From positions 80,872-144,871 of the forward strand of contig NZ_JNYE01000027.1 in the NCBI RefSeq assembly GCF_000717185.1: a DNA stretch of 64,000 bases, read 5' to 3'. Both the position numbers and the translations under genes were made by a program. Source of the DNA: Kitasatospora phosalacinea. Its GTDB lineage: Bacteria > Actinomycetota > Actinomycetes > Streptomycetales > Streptomycetaceae. Below the pieces are notes generated by a model. The model was not told the DNA's origin. It ran no database searches and worked only from the letters and a program-made list of their open reading frames with translations. Positions 7,080 to 16,574 of this stretch are shown in pieces. The number at the start of each line of letters is the position of its first letter. Positions within the stretch are counted from its first letter, which is position 1.

Positions 7080-9584
7080 ATGCGTGACCGGATCGACCGG
7101 ATCGCCGAACCCTGGGGCGACCGCACCCCCTACGGGCCCGGGCAGCCGTGGCCGGTGCGCCAGGACACCCACCTGACCGGGACGGGCGTGGACCGCTGGG
7201 TGCCCGCCGCCTCGCTGCTGCACTCCAACGGCGACGCGATGGACGTCGCGGTGCGCGACGGCCGGATCGTCGGGGTGCGCGGCCGGGCCGACGACCGGGT
7301 CAACCGGGGGCGGCTCGGCCCCAAGGACCTGTTCGGCTGGCAGGCCAACCACGCCGCCGACCGGCTCACCACGCCCCTGGTGCGACGCGGCGGCCGCCTG
7401 GAGGAGAGCGACTGGGACACCGCGATGGGCCTGGTCGTCGACCGGACGGAGCAACTGCTGGACGCGCACGGCCCCGGCTCGATCGGCTTCTACACCTCCG
7501 GGCAGCTGTTCCTGGAGGAGTACTACACGCTCGCGGTGATCGCCCGCGCGGGCATCGGCACCAACCACCTGGACGGCAACACCCGGCTGTGCACCGCCAC
7601 CGCCGCCGAGGCGCTCAAGGAGACCTTCGGCTGCGACGGCCAGCCCGCCTCGTACACCGACGTCGACCACTGCGACACGCTCGCGCTGTACGGCCACAAC
7701 ATGGCCGAGACCCAGCCGGTGCTGTGGATGCGGGTCCTGGACCGCCTCGCCGGGCCCGAGCCGCCCCGGCTGCTGTGCGTCGACCCGCGGCCCACGCCCG
7801 TCGCCGCCCGCGCCGAGGTGCACCTCGCGCCCCGGACCGGCACCAACGTCGCGCTGCTCAACGCCCTGCTGCACGAACTCGTCCGCACCGACCGGATCGA
7901 CCACGCGTACGTGGACGCGCACACCGTCGGGTACGAGGAGCTCGCCGCGGGCGTCGCGACGTGCACGCCCGAGTGGGCCGCGCGGATCTGCGACGTTCCC
8001 GCCCGGGAGATCCGGCGGGCCGCCGAACTGCTCGGCGGGGCACGGAAGTTGCTGTCGACCGTGCTGCAGGGCGTCTACCAGTCGCACCAGGCCACCGCCG
8101 CGGCCGTCCAGGTCAACAACATCCAGTTGGTGCGCGGCATGCTCGGCCGCCCCGGCTGCGGGGTGCTGCAGATGAACGGCCAGCCGACCGCCGAGAACAC
8201 CCGTGAGTGCGGCGCCGACGGCGACCTGCCCGGCTTCCGCAACTGGGAGAACGCCGCACACGTCGCCGAACTCGCGGAGCTGTGGAACGTGGAGCCCGAG
8301 CGCATCCCGCACCACGGCCCGCCCACCCCCGCGATGCAGATCTTCCGGTACGCCGAACAGGGCTCGGTCAAACTGCTGTGGATCTCCGGCACCAACCCGG
8401 CGGTCTCGCTGCCCGAACTCGCCCGGATCCGCGAGATCCTGCGCGCCGAAGGGCTGTTCACCGTCGTCCAGGACCTCTACCCGACCGAGACCGCGCTGCT
8501 CGCCGACGTCGTGCTGCCCGCCGCCACCTGGGGCGAGAAGACCGGCACCTTCACCAACGCCGACCGCACCGTCCACCTCTGCGAACAGGCCGTCCAGCCG
8601 CCCGGGCAGGCCCGCTCCGACCTCGCCATCCTGCTCGACTACGCCCTCCGGATGGACTTCCGCGACCGCGACGGCGCCCCGCTGATCGGCTGGCACGACG
8701 CGCCCGGCGCCTTCGCCGCCTGGCAGCGCTGCTCCGCCGGACGCCCCTGCGACTACACCGGCCTCAGCTACGCGCTGCTGCGCGAGCGCGGCGGCGTCCA
8801 GTGGCCCTGCGACGCCGAGCACCCCGACGGCACCGAACGCCTCTACACCGACGGCATCTCCTGGGCCGCCCCCGACACCTGCGAGACCTACGGACGCGAC
8901 CTGGTCACCGGCGCCGCCGTCTCCGAGACCGAGTACCGGGCCCTCAACCCGGACGGCAGGGCCGTGCTCAAGGCCGCCGAGCACCTGCCCCTGCACGAGG
9001 ACGTCAGCCCCGAGTACCCGCTGCAGCTCACCACCGGCCGCACCCTCTACCACTTCCACACCCGCACCAAGACCGGCCGCACCCCCCAACTCGCCGCCGC
9101 CGCACCCGAGATGTGGGTCGAGATCGGCGCCGGGGAGGCCCACCGGCGCGGCCTCGGCGAGGGCGACCTGGTCGAGGTCGCCACGGCGCGCGGCGCCGTC
9201 CGGGCCCGGCTGCGGGTCACCGCGCTGCGCGACGGACTGCTCTTCCTGCCCTTCCACTACGGCTACTGGGACACCCCCGGCCGCACCGGCCCCGGCCCCG
9301 ACGGCGGGCGCGCCGCCAACGAGACCACCCCCACCGACTGGGACCCGGTCTCCAAGCAGCCCCTCTACAAGACCGCCGCCGCCCGCCTCACCCGGCTCGC
9401 CCCCGCCGACGGCACCCCCGCACCCGCCCCCACCACCGGCGCCGCCGCACCCGCCGACCCCGCCGCCGCGCCCCCCACCACCGGCGGCCCCGACGCGTTC
9501 GCCGACCAGCGGCCCGCACGGCAGGAGGCCGCATCCGTACCCGCATCCCCACCCGCCCCACCCGCACCGGAGGCCACCCCGTGA
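7080..9584 (+). CDS. Molybdopterin oxidoreductase (bis-MGD family)
   Basis: An 834-residue member of the formate dehydrogenase/nitrate reductase-like superfamily. The N-terminal segment that usually carries CxxCxxxC cluster ligands reads AASLLHSNGDAMD instead, with no cysteines, so a [4Fe-4S] cluster is not evident. The core has GFYTSGQLFLEEYY, GTNHLDGNTRLCTATA with the likely Mo-ligand cysteine, CVDPRPTP, GCGVLQMNGQPTAE, and a C-terminal molydop-binding domain (TTGRTLYHFHTRTKTG). The last 50 residues are Ala/Pro-rich. It overlaps the downstream ferritin-like gene by 4 bp and has a sigma-B-type promoter upstream. Substrate unknown. No twin-arginine signal, so probably cytoplasmic. Confidence 0.9.
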   Translation: MRDRIDRIAEPWGDRTPYGPGQPWPVRQDTHLTGTGVDRWVPAASLLHSNGDAMDVAVRDGRIVGVRGRADDRVNRGRLGPKDLFGWQANHAADRLTTPLVRRGGRLEESDWDTAMGLVVDRTEQLLDAHGPGSIGFYTSGQLFLEEYYTLAVIARAGIGTNHLDGNTRLCTATAAEALKETFGCDGQPASYTDVDHCDTLALYGHNMAETQPVLWMRVLDRLAGPEPPRLLCVDPRPTPVAARAEVHLAPRTGTNVALLNALLHELVRTDRIDHAYVDAHTVGYEELAAGVATCTPEWAARICDVPAREIRRAAELLGGARKLLSTVLQGVYQSHQATAAAVQVNNIQLVRGMLGRPGCGVLQMNGQPTAENTRECGADGDLPGFRNWENAAHVAELAELWNVEPERIPHHGPPTPAMQIFRYAEQGSVKLLWISGTNPAVSLPELARIREILRAEGLFTVVQDLYPTETALLADVVLPAATWGEKTGTFTNADRTVHLCEQAVQPPGQARSDLAILLDYALRMDFRDRDGAPLIGWHDAPGAFAAWQRCSAGRPCDYTGLSYALLRERGGVQWPCDAEHPDGTERLYTDGISWAAPDTCETYGRDLVTGAAVSETEYRALNPDGRAVLKAAEHLPLHEDVSPEYPLQLTTGRTLYHFHTRTKTGRTPQLAAAAPEMWVEIGAGEAHRRGLGEGDLVEVATARGAVRARLRVTALRDGLLFLPFHYGYWDTPGRTGPGPDGGRAANETTPTDWDPVSKQPLYKTAAARLTRLAPADGTPAPAPTTGAAAPADPAAAPPTTGGPDAFADQRPARQEAASVPASPPAPPAPEATP

Positions 9585-10063
9585 ACCCGGTCGAAGCCGT
9601 CCTGCGCACCCTGCACGAGGGTGAACTCGCCCTCCACGACGACCTGCTGGCCGCCGCCGAGGAGCACGCCGCCGAGCACGAGTTCCACCACGTCGCCACC
9701 GACACCGCCCGCTGGTCCGCCGAACACGCCCGCCTGATCGCCGCCACCGCCGCCGACCGCGGCCTGCACCTGCCCGCCGCCCCGGACAGCCCCGCCCTGA
9801 CCCGGCTGCGCCGCAAGGCCGCCCGGGACCTCGCCCCGCGCCCGGACGGCCTCCCCGACCTGCTGGAGACCCTGGCCGCCCTGCACCTCGCCGCCGTCCG
9901 CAACTCGCTGCACTGGGAGATGCTCGCCCAGGCCGCGCAGGCCGGCCGGGACGGCGAACTGCTGGCCCTGGCGAGCCGCTGCCACCCGCAGACGCTCCGC
10001 CAGATGCGCTGGACCAACACCCTGACCAAGACGCTCGCCCCGCAACTGCTCACCGCGAGCTGA
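9581..10063 (+). CDS. Ferritin-like all-helical hypothetical protein
   Basis: A 160-residue protein predicted all-helical, with Glu and His spaced as in ferritin-like four-helix bundles (EGELALHDD, EEHAAEHEFHH, SAEHARLI, SLHWEML). I do not recognise a named family. The GTG start overlaps the oxidoreductase stop and follows GGAGG, so translation is coupled. It may be a metal-binding partner or accessory of the oxidoreductase; this is inference from context. Confidence 0.7.
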   Translation: MNPVEAVLRTLHEGELALHDDLLAAAEEHAAEHEFHHVATDTARWSAEHARLIAATAADRGLHLPAAPDSPALTRLRRKAARDLAPRPDGLPDLLETLAALHLAAVRNSLHWEMLAQAAQAGRDGELLALASRCHPQTLRQMRWTNTLTKTLAPQLLTAS

Positions 10064-10090
10064 CCGCACCACCCGAACGAGGAGCCAAGC

Positions 10091-11056
10091 ATGCGCATCG
10101 GATACACCCTCATGACCGAGCAGCGCGGCCCGCGCGACCTGGTCGCCGACGCGGCGCTCGCCGAGCGGGCCGGGTTCGACTTCGCGGTGATCTCCGACCA
10201 CTACTTCCCCTGGCTGGACGAGCAGGGCCACGCCCCCTACGCCTGGGCGGTGCTCGGCGCGGCCGCCCAGGCCACCGAGACCCTGCCGCTGATGACGTAC
10301 GTGACCTGCCCGACCGTCCGCTACCACCCGGCGGTGGTGGCGCAGAAGGCCGCCACCGTGCAACTGCTCTCCGCCGGGCGGTTCCGGCTCGGCCTGGGCA
10401 GCGGGGAGAACCTCAACGAGCACGTGGTGGGCCGCGGTTGGCCGCCCGTCGCGGTCCGGCAGGAGATGCTGGCCGAGGCCGTGGAGATCATCCGGGCGCT
10501 GTTCGACGGCGGGTACGTGACCCACCACGGACGCCACTTCCAGGTCGACGGCGCCAGACTGTGGGACCTGCCCGAGCAGCCCCCGCCGATCGGCGTCGCC
10601 GTCTCCGGCCCGGTCTCCTGCGCGACCGCCGGACGGCTCGCCGACCTGGCGATCGCCGTCCAGCCGGAGCGCGAACTGCTCACCGCCTTCGCCGCGGCGG
10701 GCGGCGCGGGCAAGCCCGCGGTCGGCCAGGTGCCGGTCTGCTTCGACCGCGACCGGGACGCCGCCGTCGCCCGCGCCCACGCGCAGTTCCGCTGGTTCGG
10801 CGGCGGCTGGAAGGTCAATGCCGACCTCCCCGGCACCGCCGGGTTCGCCGCCGCCAGCCGGTACGTCCGGCCCGAGGACGTCGCCGAATCCGTCCCGTGC
10901 GGCGACCGGGTCGAGGACTTCCTCGCCGCCGTCCGCCCCTACGCCGAGGCCGGGTTCGACGAACTCGCGCTGATCCAGGTCGGCGGCGACAGCCAGCCCG
11001 CGTTCCTCGACTGGGCCGAGCGGGAACTGCTGCCCGCGCTGCGCGCCGCCCGGTGA
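10091..11056 (+). CDS. F420-dependent LLM-class oxidoreductase
   Basis: A 321-residue luciferase-like TIM-barrel protein close to the F420-dependent glucose-6-phosphate dehydrogenase-like subfamily. It begins MRIGYTLMTEQ and has the FAVISDHYFPW segment, TYVTCPTVRYHPA, and RLGLGSGENLNEH, which line the F420 site in relatives. A good ribosome site (GAGGAG) precedes the ATG 28 bp after the ferritin-like gene, so it likely ends that operon. A paralogue lies at 47329. It probably transfers hydride to or from F420; substrate unknown. Confidence 0.88.
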   Translation: MRIGYTLMTEQRGPRDLVADAALAERAGFDFAVISDHYFPWLDEQGHAPYAWAVLGAAAQATETLPLMTYVTCPTVRYHPAVVAQKAATVQLLSAGRFRLGLGSGENLNEHVVGRGWPPVAVRQEMLAEAVEIIRALFDGGYVTHHGRHFQVDGARLWDLPEQPPPIGVAVSGPVSCATAGRLADLAIAVQPERELLTAFAAAGGAGKPAVGQVPVCFDRDRDAAVARAHAQFRWFGGGWKVNADLPGTAGFAAASRYVRPEDVAESVPCGDRVEDFLAAVRPYAEAGFDELALIQVGGDSQPAFLDWAERELLPALRAAR

Positions 11057-11086
11057 GACGCACCCGACCGTGGGGACCCGGGGGCG

Positions 11087-11809
11087 TCAGCCGCCGAACT
11101 CGGCGACCGCCGCCGCCACGACCGCCTCCAACTGCGCGTGGTGCGCCCCGCGCCAGTAGACCTGGCCGCACTCCGTGCACTGCGCGAAGACGTCGTACGA
11201 ACGCTCGGTCCCGTCCTCGATCCGGCCCTGCACCGCCTCCTTGGCGGCGGCGCGCAGCGGGCCGTTGCAGGCGGTGCACCTGGTCCACGGCGCCAGCGGC
11301 GGCGCGAACCGGGAGAGCACGTCGCGCAGTTGCTCGGCCGGCCGGTGGCTGTAGACGTAGCCGCCGCCCCACAGCTCGCGCCGACGCAGCAGGCCCCGGT
11401 CGCGGGAGAGCAGCACCCGCTGCTCGGCGGCCGACCGCGCGGCCAGCGCCGGGTCGCCGATGTCCACGTTCTCGTACGCGGCGTCGACGCCGAGCAGCCG
11501 CAGCCGCCGGGCCAGCGTGCCCAGGTGGACGTCGAGCAGGAAGCGGACCGGCCCGGCCAGCCGCTGCGGCCTGGTCACCCCGAGCACCGCGACCCGCGCG
11601 CCCGGCCCGGCGACCCGGGAGACGGGCACGGGGGCGCCGTCGATCCGCAGCTCGCCGACCTCGGTGAGCGGGACGCCCAGCGACTCGACCACGTGCCCCA
11701 GCGACGAGGTGCCGTCGGTCCGCACCGCGGCGGGCCCGCCGCGGTGCCGGGAGCCGACGAAGGGGTGCAGGTCGGGGGCGAACTCGATCCAGATCTCCGG
11801 TCTCTCCAC
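11087..11809 (-). CDS. Mut7-C domain RNase-like protein with Zn ribbon
   Basis: A 240-residue protein with an N-terminal ubiquitin-like Mut7-C part (residues 1-85) and a C-terminal Mut7-C PIN-like domain starting RFLLDVHLGTLARRLRLLG, with the acidic residues of a PIN nuclease (DVHLG, LSRDRGLL). Near the end are two CxxC pairs (RCTACNG and QCTECGQ) forming a treble-clef or zinc-ribbon element, as usual for this family. It probably cleaves RNA; target unknown. Convergent with the LLM gene. Confidence 0.87.
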   Translation of the reverse strand: MERPEIWIEFAPDLHPFVGSRHRGGPAAVRTDGTSSLGHVVESLGVPLTEVGELRIDGAPVPVSRVAGPGARVAVLGVTRPQRLAGPVRFLLDVHLGTLARRLRLLGVDAAYENVDIGDPALAARSAAEQRVLLSRDRGLLRRRELWGGGYVYSHRPAEQLRDVLSRFAPPLAPWTRCTACNGPLRAAAKEAVQGRIEDGTERSYDVFAQCTECGQVYWRGAHHAQLEAVVAAAVAEFGG

Positions 11810-11905
11810 GGCACCAGCATGCCAGCGGCCCCCAAGCGGTTTTCCGGCCGCCGCCCGCCGCTGCCGGGAGCGCCGCCACCGCCACCGCCACCGCCAGCGG
11901 CGCGG

Positions 11906-13093
11906 TCAGGGCCGGAACAGCACCTTCACCGCGCCGTCCCGCTTCTGCTGGAACATCGCGTACGCCTCCGGGGCCTCGTCCAGCGGCAGGTGGTGGGTGG
12001 CGAAGGAGTCCACGCCCAGCGGGTCGGCGTCGGTCAGCAGCGGCAGCAGCTCGTCCGTCCAGCGGCGCACGTTGGCCTGGCCCATCCGCAGCTGCACCTG
12101 CTTGTCGAACATGGTCAGCAGCGGCATCGGGTCGGCCGCGCCGCCGTAGACGCCCGCCACCGAGATCGTCCCGCCGCGCCGCACCAGCTCCACCGCCAGG
12201 TGCAGGGCGTGCAGCCGGTCCACCCCGGCCTTCTGCATCAGCGCCCGGGCCAGCGCGTCCGGCAGCAGGCCGGTGACGCGCTGCGCCGCGGTCGCGGCGG
12301 GGGAGCCGTGCGCCTCCATGCCGACCGCGTCGATCACGCTGTCCGGGCCCAGCCCGTCGGTCAGGTCGCGGACGGCCTGCGGCAGCTGCTTCGGCCGGTC
12401 GTTCAGGTCCAGCACCACCGCGCCGCGCTCCCGGGCCCGCTGCAGCCGCTCCGGGACGAGGTCGACGCCGATCACCTGCCGCACGCCCGGCCGCAGCAGC
12501 GCCATCCGCACGCACATCTCGCCGATCGGCCCCAGGCCCAGGACCAGCAGCGTGCCGCCCTCCGGCACCGCCGCGTACTCGACGGCCTGCCAGGCCGTCG
12601 GCAGCACGTCGGAGAGGAACACGAACCGGTCGTCCGGCGGTCCCTGCGGCACCTTCACCGGCAGCGTGTCGCCGAACGGCACCCGCAGCAGCTCGGCCTG
12701 CCCGCCCGGCACCTGCCCGTACAGCTTGGTGTAGCCGAACAGCGCCGCACCGCTGCCGTACTCGCGGACCTGGGTGGTCTCGCACTGCGAGTGCAGCCCG
12801 TCCGCGCACATCCGGCAGGTGCCGCAGCTGACGTTGAACGGCACCACCACCCGGTCGCCCGGGCTCAGCGTCCGCACCGCGCCGCCCACCTTCTGGACGG
12901 TGCCCATCGCCTCGTGGCCCAGGACGTCACCCGGGTCGAGGAACGGCCCGAGCACCTCGTACAGGTGCAGGTCGGAGCCGCACAGGCCGGTCGAACTCAC
13001 CTCCACCAGCACGTCCGAGGGGTCCTCGACCATCGGGTCGGGCACCTCCGTCACCCGGACGTCCCGCCTGCCCTGCCAGGTCACCGCACGCAT
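11906..13093 (-). CDS. Zinc-dependent alcohol dehydrogenase
   Basis: A 395-residue medium-chain dehydrogenase resembling glutathione-independent formaldehyde/threonine-type enzymes. Catalytic zinc ligands are in GLCGSDLHLYE and LGHEAMGTV, the four structural-zinc cysteines in CGTCRMCADGLHSQC, and the Rossmann loop is GLGPIGEMC. The ATG at 13091-13093 begins MRAVTWQGRRDV, a standard N-terminus. A perfect inverted repeat lies 25 bp upstream (13118-13138). The divergence from the SDR gene start is only apparent: both genes read leftwards and this one is downstream, so they may form a two-gene unit. Confidence 0.9.
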   Translation of the reverse strand: MRAVTWQGRRDVRVTEVPDPMVEDPSDVLVEVSSTGLCGSDLHLYEVLGPFLDPGDVLGHEAMGTVQKVGGAVRTLSPGDRVVVPFNVSCGTCRMCADGLHSQCETTQVREYGSGAALFGYTKLYGQVPGGQAELLRVPFGDTLPVKVPQGPPDDRFVFLSDVLPTAWQAVEYAAVPEGGTLLVLGLGPIGEMCVRMALLRPGVRQVIGVDLVPERLQRARERGAVVLDLNDRPKQLPQAVRDLTDGLGPDSVIDAVGMEAHGSPAATAAQRVTGLLPDALARALMQKAGVDRLHALHLAVELVRRGGTISVAGVYGGAADPMPLLTMFDKQVQLRMGQANVRRWTDELLPLLTDADPLGVDSFATHHLPLDEAPEAYAMFQQKRDGAVKVLFRP

Positions 13094-13117
13094 CACGCGC
13101 TCCTTCCGTTCGAGGGA

Positions 13118-13138
13118 TCGAGTCGAGGGTCGACTCGA
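13118..13138. promoter_or_regulatory. Perfect 9+9 inverted repeat, candidate operator
   Basis: TCGAGTCGA at 13118-13126, GGG, then TCGACTCGA at 13130-13138. It lies in the 62-bp gap between the SDR and dehydrogenase genes, about 25 bp from the dehydrogenase ATG. A further gggtcgagccgagg follows at about 13140. Its position and symmetry suggest a regulator binding site. Confidence 0.5.
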
Positions 13139-13155
13139 AGGGTCGAGCCGAGGGG

Positions 13156-14118
13156 TCAACCCGCTTGCGGGCCGGGCTCGTTGTTCCCCCGCCCGGCCCG
13201 GTCGCCGAGCGCGGTCAGGACCGGGACGAGCCGCCCGGTGCGCCGGGAGGCGTCCTCGCCCGGCAGGTCGTGCTCCGCCACCCGGCCCGGCCCCGGCAGC
13301 AGCCGGCCCGCCGCGCCCAGCAGCGCCCCGAACGTCGCCGGGGCCACCCCCTGCAGGCGCACCGCCAGCTTCGCCGCCGGGGTCAGCACCAGCTCGGGCC
13401 GCCCCCGCTCGGCGGCCCGCACGATCCGGCGCGCCGCCCGGCCCGCGTCCATCGACAGCAGCGGCGTGCTCGCCGCCGTGCCGAACCACGCGTACTCCAG
13501 CGGCGCCCGGCCGGAGAACCGGGCCGCCCGGTGCGAACCCGTCCGCATCAGCCCCGGCACCACCGTGGTCACCCGCACCCCGCTGCCCGCCAGCTCCACC
13601 CGCAGCCCGCGGGAGAACGCCGCCAGCGCGGCCTTCGCCGTCACGTACGGCAGCAGGTGCGGCGCGGGGACGGGCCCGCCGATCGAGGCGATGTTCACCA
13701 CCGACCCGGCGCCGCGCTCGCGCATCCCCGGCAGCACCGCCAGCACCAGCTCCAGCGGCGCCGCGACCATGACGTCCCAGGAGAGCCGGAAGTCCTCCTC
13801 GACCAGCGCCGACAGCGGCCCGACCTGGATCACCCCCGCGTTGTTCACCAGCAGGTCCAGCGGACGCCCCAGACGTTCGGCGGCCTCCGCGGCCACCGCC
13901 CGCCCCGCGCCCGGCACCGACAGGTCGCACTCCAGCGCCGCCCGCCGGGTCGTCAGCCGGGCCAACCTGCGTTCTGCGAAGGCCAGTTCGGCGCCGTCCC
14001 GGGCACAGACCGCGACCCGGCAGCCGCGCCGGGCCAGCTCCTCCGCGACCAGCAGGCCCAGCCCGCGCGACCCGCCGGTGACCAGCGCCGCCCGGTCCGC
14101 GAAATCCGTCCGCTCCAC
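13156..14118 (-). CDS. SDR family oxidoreductase
   Basis: A 320-residue classical short-chain dehydrogenase: NAD(P) loop TGGSRGLG, NNAG, catalytic serine in IASIGG and the YVTAK tyrosine/lysine pair. After the catalytic core there is a C-terminal extension of about 60 residues ending in a polar tail. I chose the GTG at 14116-14118, which follows GAGGAG at the right distance, over longer frames to 14208. The upstream region is shared with the divergent catalase gene. Substrate unknown. Confidence 0.87.
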   Translation of the reverse strand: MERTDFADRAALVTGGSRGLGLLVAEELARRGCRVAVCARDGAELAFAERRLARLTTRRAALECDLSVPGAGRAVAAEAAERLGRPLDLLVNNAGVIQVGPLSALVEEDFRLSWDVMVAAPLELVLAVLPGMRERGAGSVVNIASIGGPVPAPHLLPYVTAKAALAAFSRGLRVELAGSGVRVTTVVPGLMRTGSHRAARFSGRAPLEYAWFGTAASTPLLSMDAGRAARRIVRAAERGRPELVLTPAAKLAVRLQGVAPATFGALLGAAGRLLPGPGRVAEHDLPGEDASRRTGRLVPVLTALGDRAGRGNNEPGPQAG

Positions 14119-14214
14119 GGCCGCCACCTCTCCTCGGGGATCCGACTGCGCCGCGCCTGCCCGAGGTGCAGGGGAGGAAACGGGGCGATAAGAGATGGAT
14201 GGGGACATTCACCC

Positions 14215-14240
14215 GTTTCCGTTCGGCCCCGACCGGTTAG
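14215..14240 (+). promoter_or_regulatory. Sigma-B-like promoter (GTTT-N16-GGTTAG)
   Basis: GTTT at 14215-14218, 16 nt, then GGTTAG at 14235-14240, one base off the GGGTAG seen elsewhere in the window. It is 46 bp before the catalase ATG. Confidence 0.5.
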
Positions 14241-14286
14241 CCGCGTCGGTAACGCCCCTCCACGTCCACGTTCCGGAAGGACTCCC

Positions 14287-16488
14287 ATGACTGCCGACGA
14301 CACCCGCCCCGACCTGCCCGGCGCGCCGAGCTCCGGCGAGCCCACGGTCGAGGAGCCGGTCGAGCCGCGCCCGCCGCTGCCGCCCAAGCCCGACCAGGCC
14401 GCGCCCGCGCCCCTCTCGGCCACCGGGCGCGGCCCGCGGACGGACGGCCCGGTCCGCGCGCAGGAGGGTGCGTACCTGACCAACGCGCAGGGCACCCGGC
14501 TGCCGGACTCCGACCACTCGCTGAAGGCCGGACCGCGCGGCCCCGTCCTGCTCCAGGACCACCACCTGCGCGAGAAGATCACCCACTTCGACCACGAGCG
14601 GATCCCGGAACGCGTGGTGCACGCCCGCGGCGCCGCCGCGCACGGCGTGTTCGAGAGCTACGGCGCGGGCGCCGGGATCAGCAAGGCCGGGTTCCTCGCC
14701 GCCGGGGCGAAGACGCCCGTCTTCGTCCGGTTCTCCACCGTGCTCGGCTCGCGCGGCTCCGCCGACACCGTCCGCGACACCCGCGGCTTCGCCACCAAGT
14801 TCTACACCGACGAGGGCGTGTTCGACCTGGTCGGCAACAACATCCCGGTGTTCTTCATCCAGGACGCGATCAAGTTCCCGGACGTGGTGCACGCCGCGAA
14901 ACCGCACCCCGACCGGGAGATCCCGCAGGCGCAGTCCGCCCACGACACCTTCTGGGACTTCGTCTCGCTGCACACCGAGGCCACCCACCACACCCTGTGG
15001 AACATGTCCGACCGCGGCATCCCGCGCTCCTACCGGACGATGGAGGGCTTCGGCATTTACACCTTCCGCCTGGTCGACGCCGAGGGCGCCACCTGCCTGG
15101 TCAAGTGGCACTGGAAGCCCAAGCTCGGCGTCCACTCGCTGACCTGGGACGAGGCCCAGCTGATCGGGGGCGCCGACCCCGACTACCACCGCCGCGACCT
15201 GTACGACGCGATCGAGGCCGGGGCGTTCCCGCAGTGGGAGCTCGGCGTCCAGGTCATGCCCGACACCCCCGAGCAGACCTTCGAGGGCATCGACCTGCTC
15301 GACCCCACCAAGATCGTCCCCGAGGAGCTGGCCCCCGTGCAGGCGCTCGGCCTGATGACCCTGCACGCCAACCCGACCAACTTCTTCGCCGAGGTCGAGC
15401 AGGTCGCCTTCCACCCCGGCCACCTGGTGCCCGGTATCGACGTCACCGACGACCCGCTGCTGGCCGGACGGCTGTTCTCCTACCTCGACACCCAGATCAC
15501 CCGGCTCGGCGGCCCCAACTTCGCGCAGATCCCGATCAACCGCACCCACGCGCCGGTCAACGACATGCTGCGCGACGGCTTCCACCAGGACGCCGTGCAC
15601 ACCGGCGTCGCCCCCTACAAGCCCAACTCGCTGGACGGCGGCTGCCCGTTCTTCGCCGGGACCGACGAGCGGGCCTTCGTCGAGCACCCGCAGCCCGTCC
15701 CGGAGTCCAGGAAGGTCCGGGAGCTGCCCGCCTCGTTCGACGACCACTTCAGCCAGCCCCGGCTGTTCTGGGCCAGCATGACGCCCGTCGAGCAGGAGCA
15801 CATCATCAACGCCTACGGCTTCGAGCTCGGCAAGTGCACCGAGCCCGCCGTCCGCGAACGCAGCCTGCGCGTCCTCGCCCGGATCGACGGACGGCTGTGC
15901 GCCGAGGTCGCCGCCGCCCTCGGCCTGCCCGCCCCCGAGGGGGACCCCGCGGACGGGCCCGCCGAGCCCAGCCCCGCGCTCTCCCAGCTCGGCCGCAGCT
16001 GGCCGGTCGCCGGGCGCACCGTCGGCATCCTCACCGGGCCGGACGCCGACCCCGCCACCCTCGACGCCGTCCGCGACGCCGCCCTCGCCGCCGACCTGGT
16101 GCCGCTGGTGGTCGCCCCGACCGGCGGCGACCCGGCCCGGGTGCAGCGCAGCTTCGCCACCGCCCGCTCCGTCGAGTTCGACGCCGTCCTGCTGGCCGGG
16201 GCCCCCGCGCCCGCCGCCGACGCCGCCCCCGCCCGCGACGCCCGCGCCGCCGGGCCGCACGCCGTCCTCGACCCGCGGCTGGCCCTGCTGCTCGACGAGG
16301 CCTGGCGGCACGCCAAGGCGATCGGCGGCTGGGGCGACGCCCGCGAGGCCCTCACCGCGGCCGGGCTCCCGTCGGACGGGCCCGGCGTCGTCCTCGGCAC
16401 CGACCCGGTGCAGGTCCTGCGCGACCTCGCGGACCTGCTCGCCGGGCACCGGGTCTGGGACCGCTTCCCGCCGCCCGCGCAGAGCTGA
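14287..16488 (+). CDS. katE: Large-subunit catalase (clade 2, KatE-type)
   Basis: A 733-residue monofunctional haem catalase. After a Pro-rich N-terminal arm, the catalytic histidine is in VVHARGAAAHG, the distal asparagine in DLVGNNIPVFF, and the haem-ligand tyrosine in RLFSYLDTQITRLG. Residues from about 580 form the C-terminal DJ-1/GATase1-like domain typical of large-subunit catalases (GRTVGILTGPD onward). It destroys hydrogen peroxide. GGAAGGA precedes the ATG at 14287. A sigma-B-like promoter upstream fits stress induction. The small membrane protein downstream may be co-expressed. Confidence 0.95.
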   Translation: MTADDTRPDLPGAPSSGEPTVEEPVEPRPPLPPKPDQAAPAPLSATGRGPRTDGPVRAQEGAYLTNAQGTRLPDSDHSLKAGPRGPVLLQDHHLREKITHFDHERIPERVVHARGAAAHGVFESYGAGAGISKAGFLAAGAKTPVFVRFSTVLGSRGSADTVRDTRGFATKFYTDEGVFDLVGNNIPVFFIQDAIKFPDVVHAAKPHPDREIPQAQSAHDTFWDFVSLHTEATHHTLWNMSDRGIPRSYRTMEGFGIYTFRLVDAEGATCLVKWHWKPKLGVHSLTWDEAQLIGGADPDYHRRDLYDAIEAGAFPQWELGVQVMPDTPEQTFEGIDLLDPTKIVPEELAPVQALGLMTLHANPTNFFAEVEQVAFHPGHLVPGIDVTDDPLLAGRLFSYLDTQITRLGGPNFAQIPINRTHAPVNDMLRDGFHQDAVHTGVAPYKPNSLDGGCPFFAGTDERAFVEHPQPVPESRKVRELPASFDDHFSQPRLFWASMTPVEQEHIINAYGFELGKCTEPAVRERSLRVLARIDGRLCAEVAAALGLPAPEGDPADGPAEPSPALSQLGRSWPVAGRTVGILTGPDADPATLDAVRDAALAADLVPLVVAPTGGDPARVQRSFATARSVEFDAVLLAGAPAPAADAAPARDARAAGPHAVLDPRLALLLDEAWRHAKAIGGWGDAREALTAAGLPSDGPGVVLGTDPVQVLRDLADLLAGHRVWDRFPPPAQS

Positions 16489-16574
16489 ACCGGGCGGATT
16501 TTCCTACCGGAGGCGGCATGGGTGAACGATCAGCGGGCAGACGGCGGACGTACTGATACGAAGGAGGACAAATC

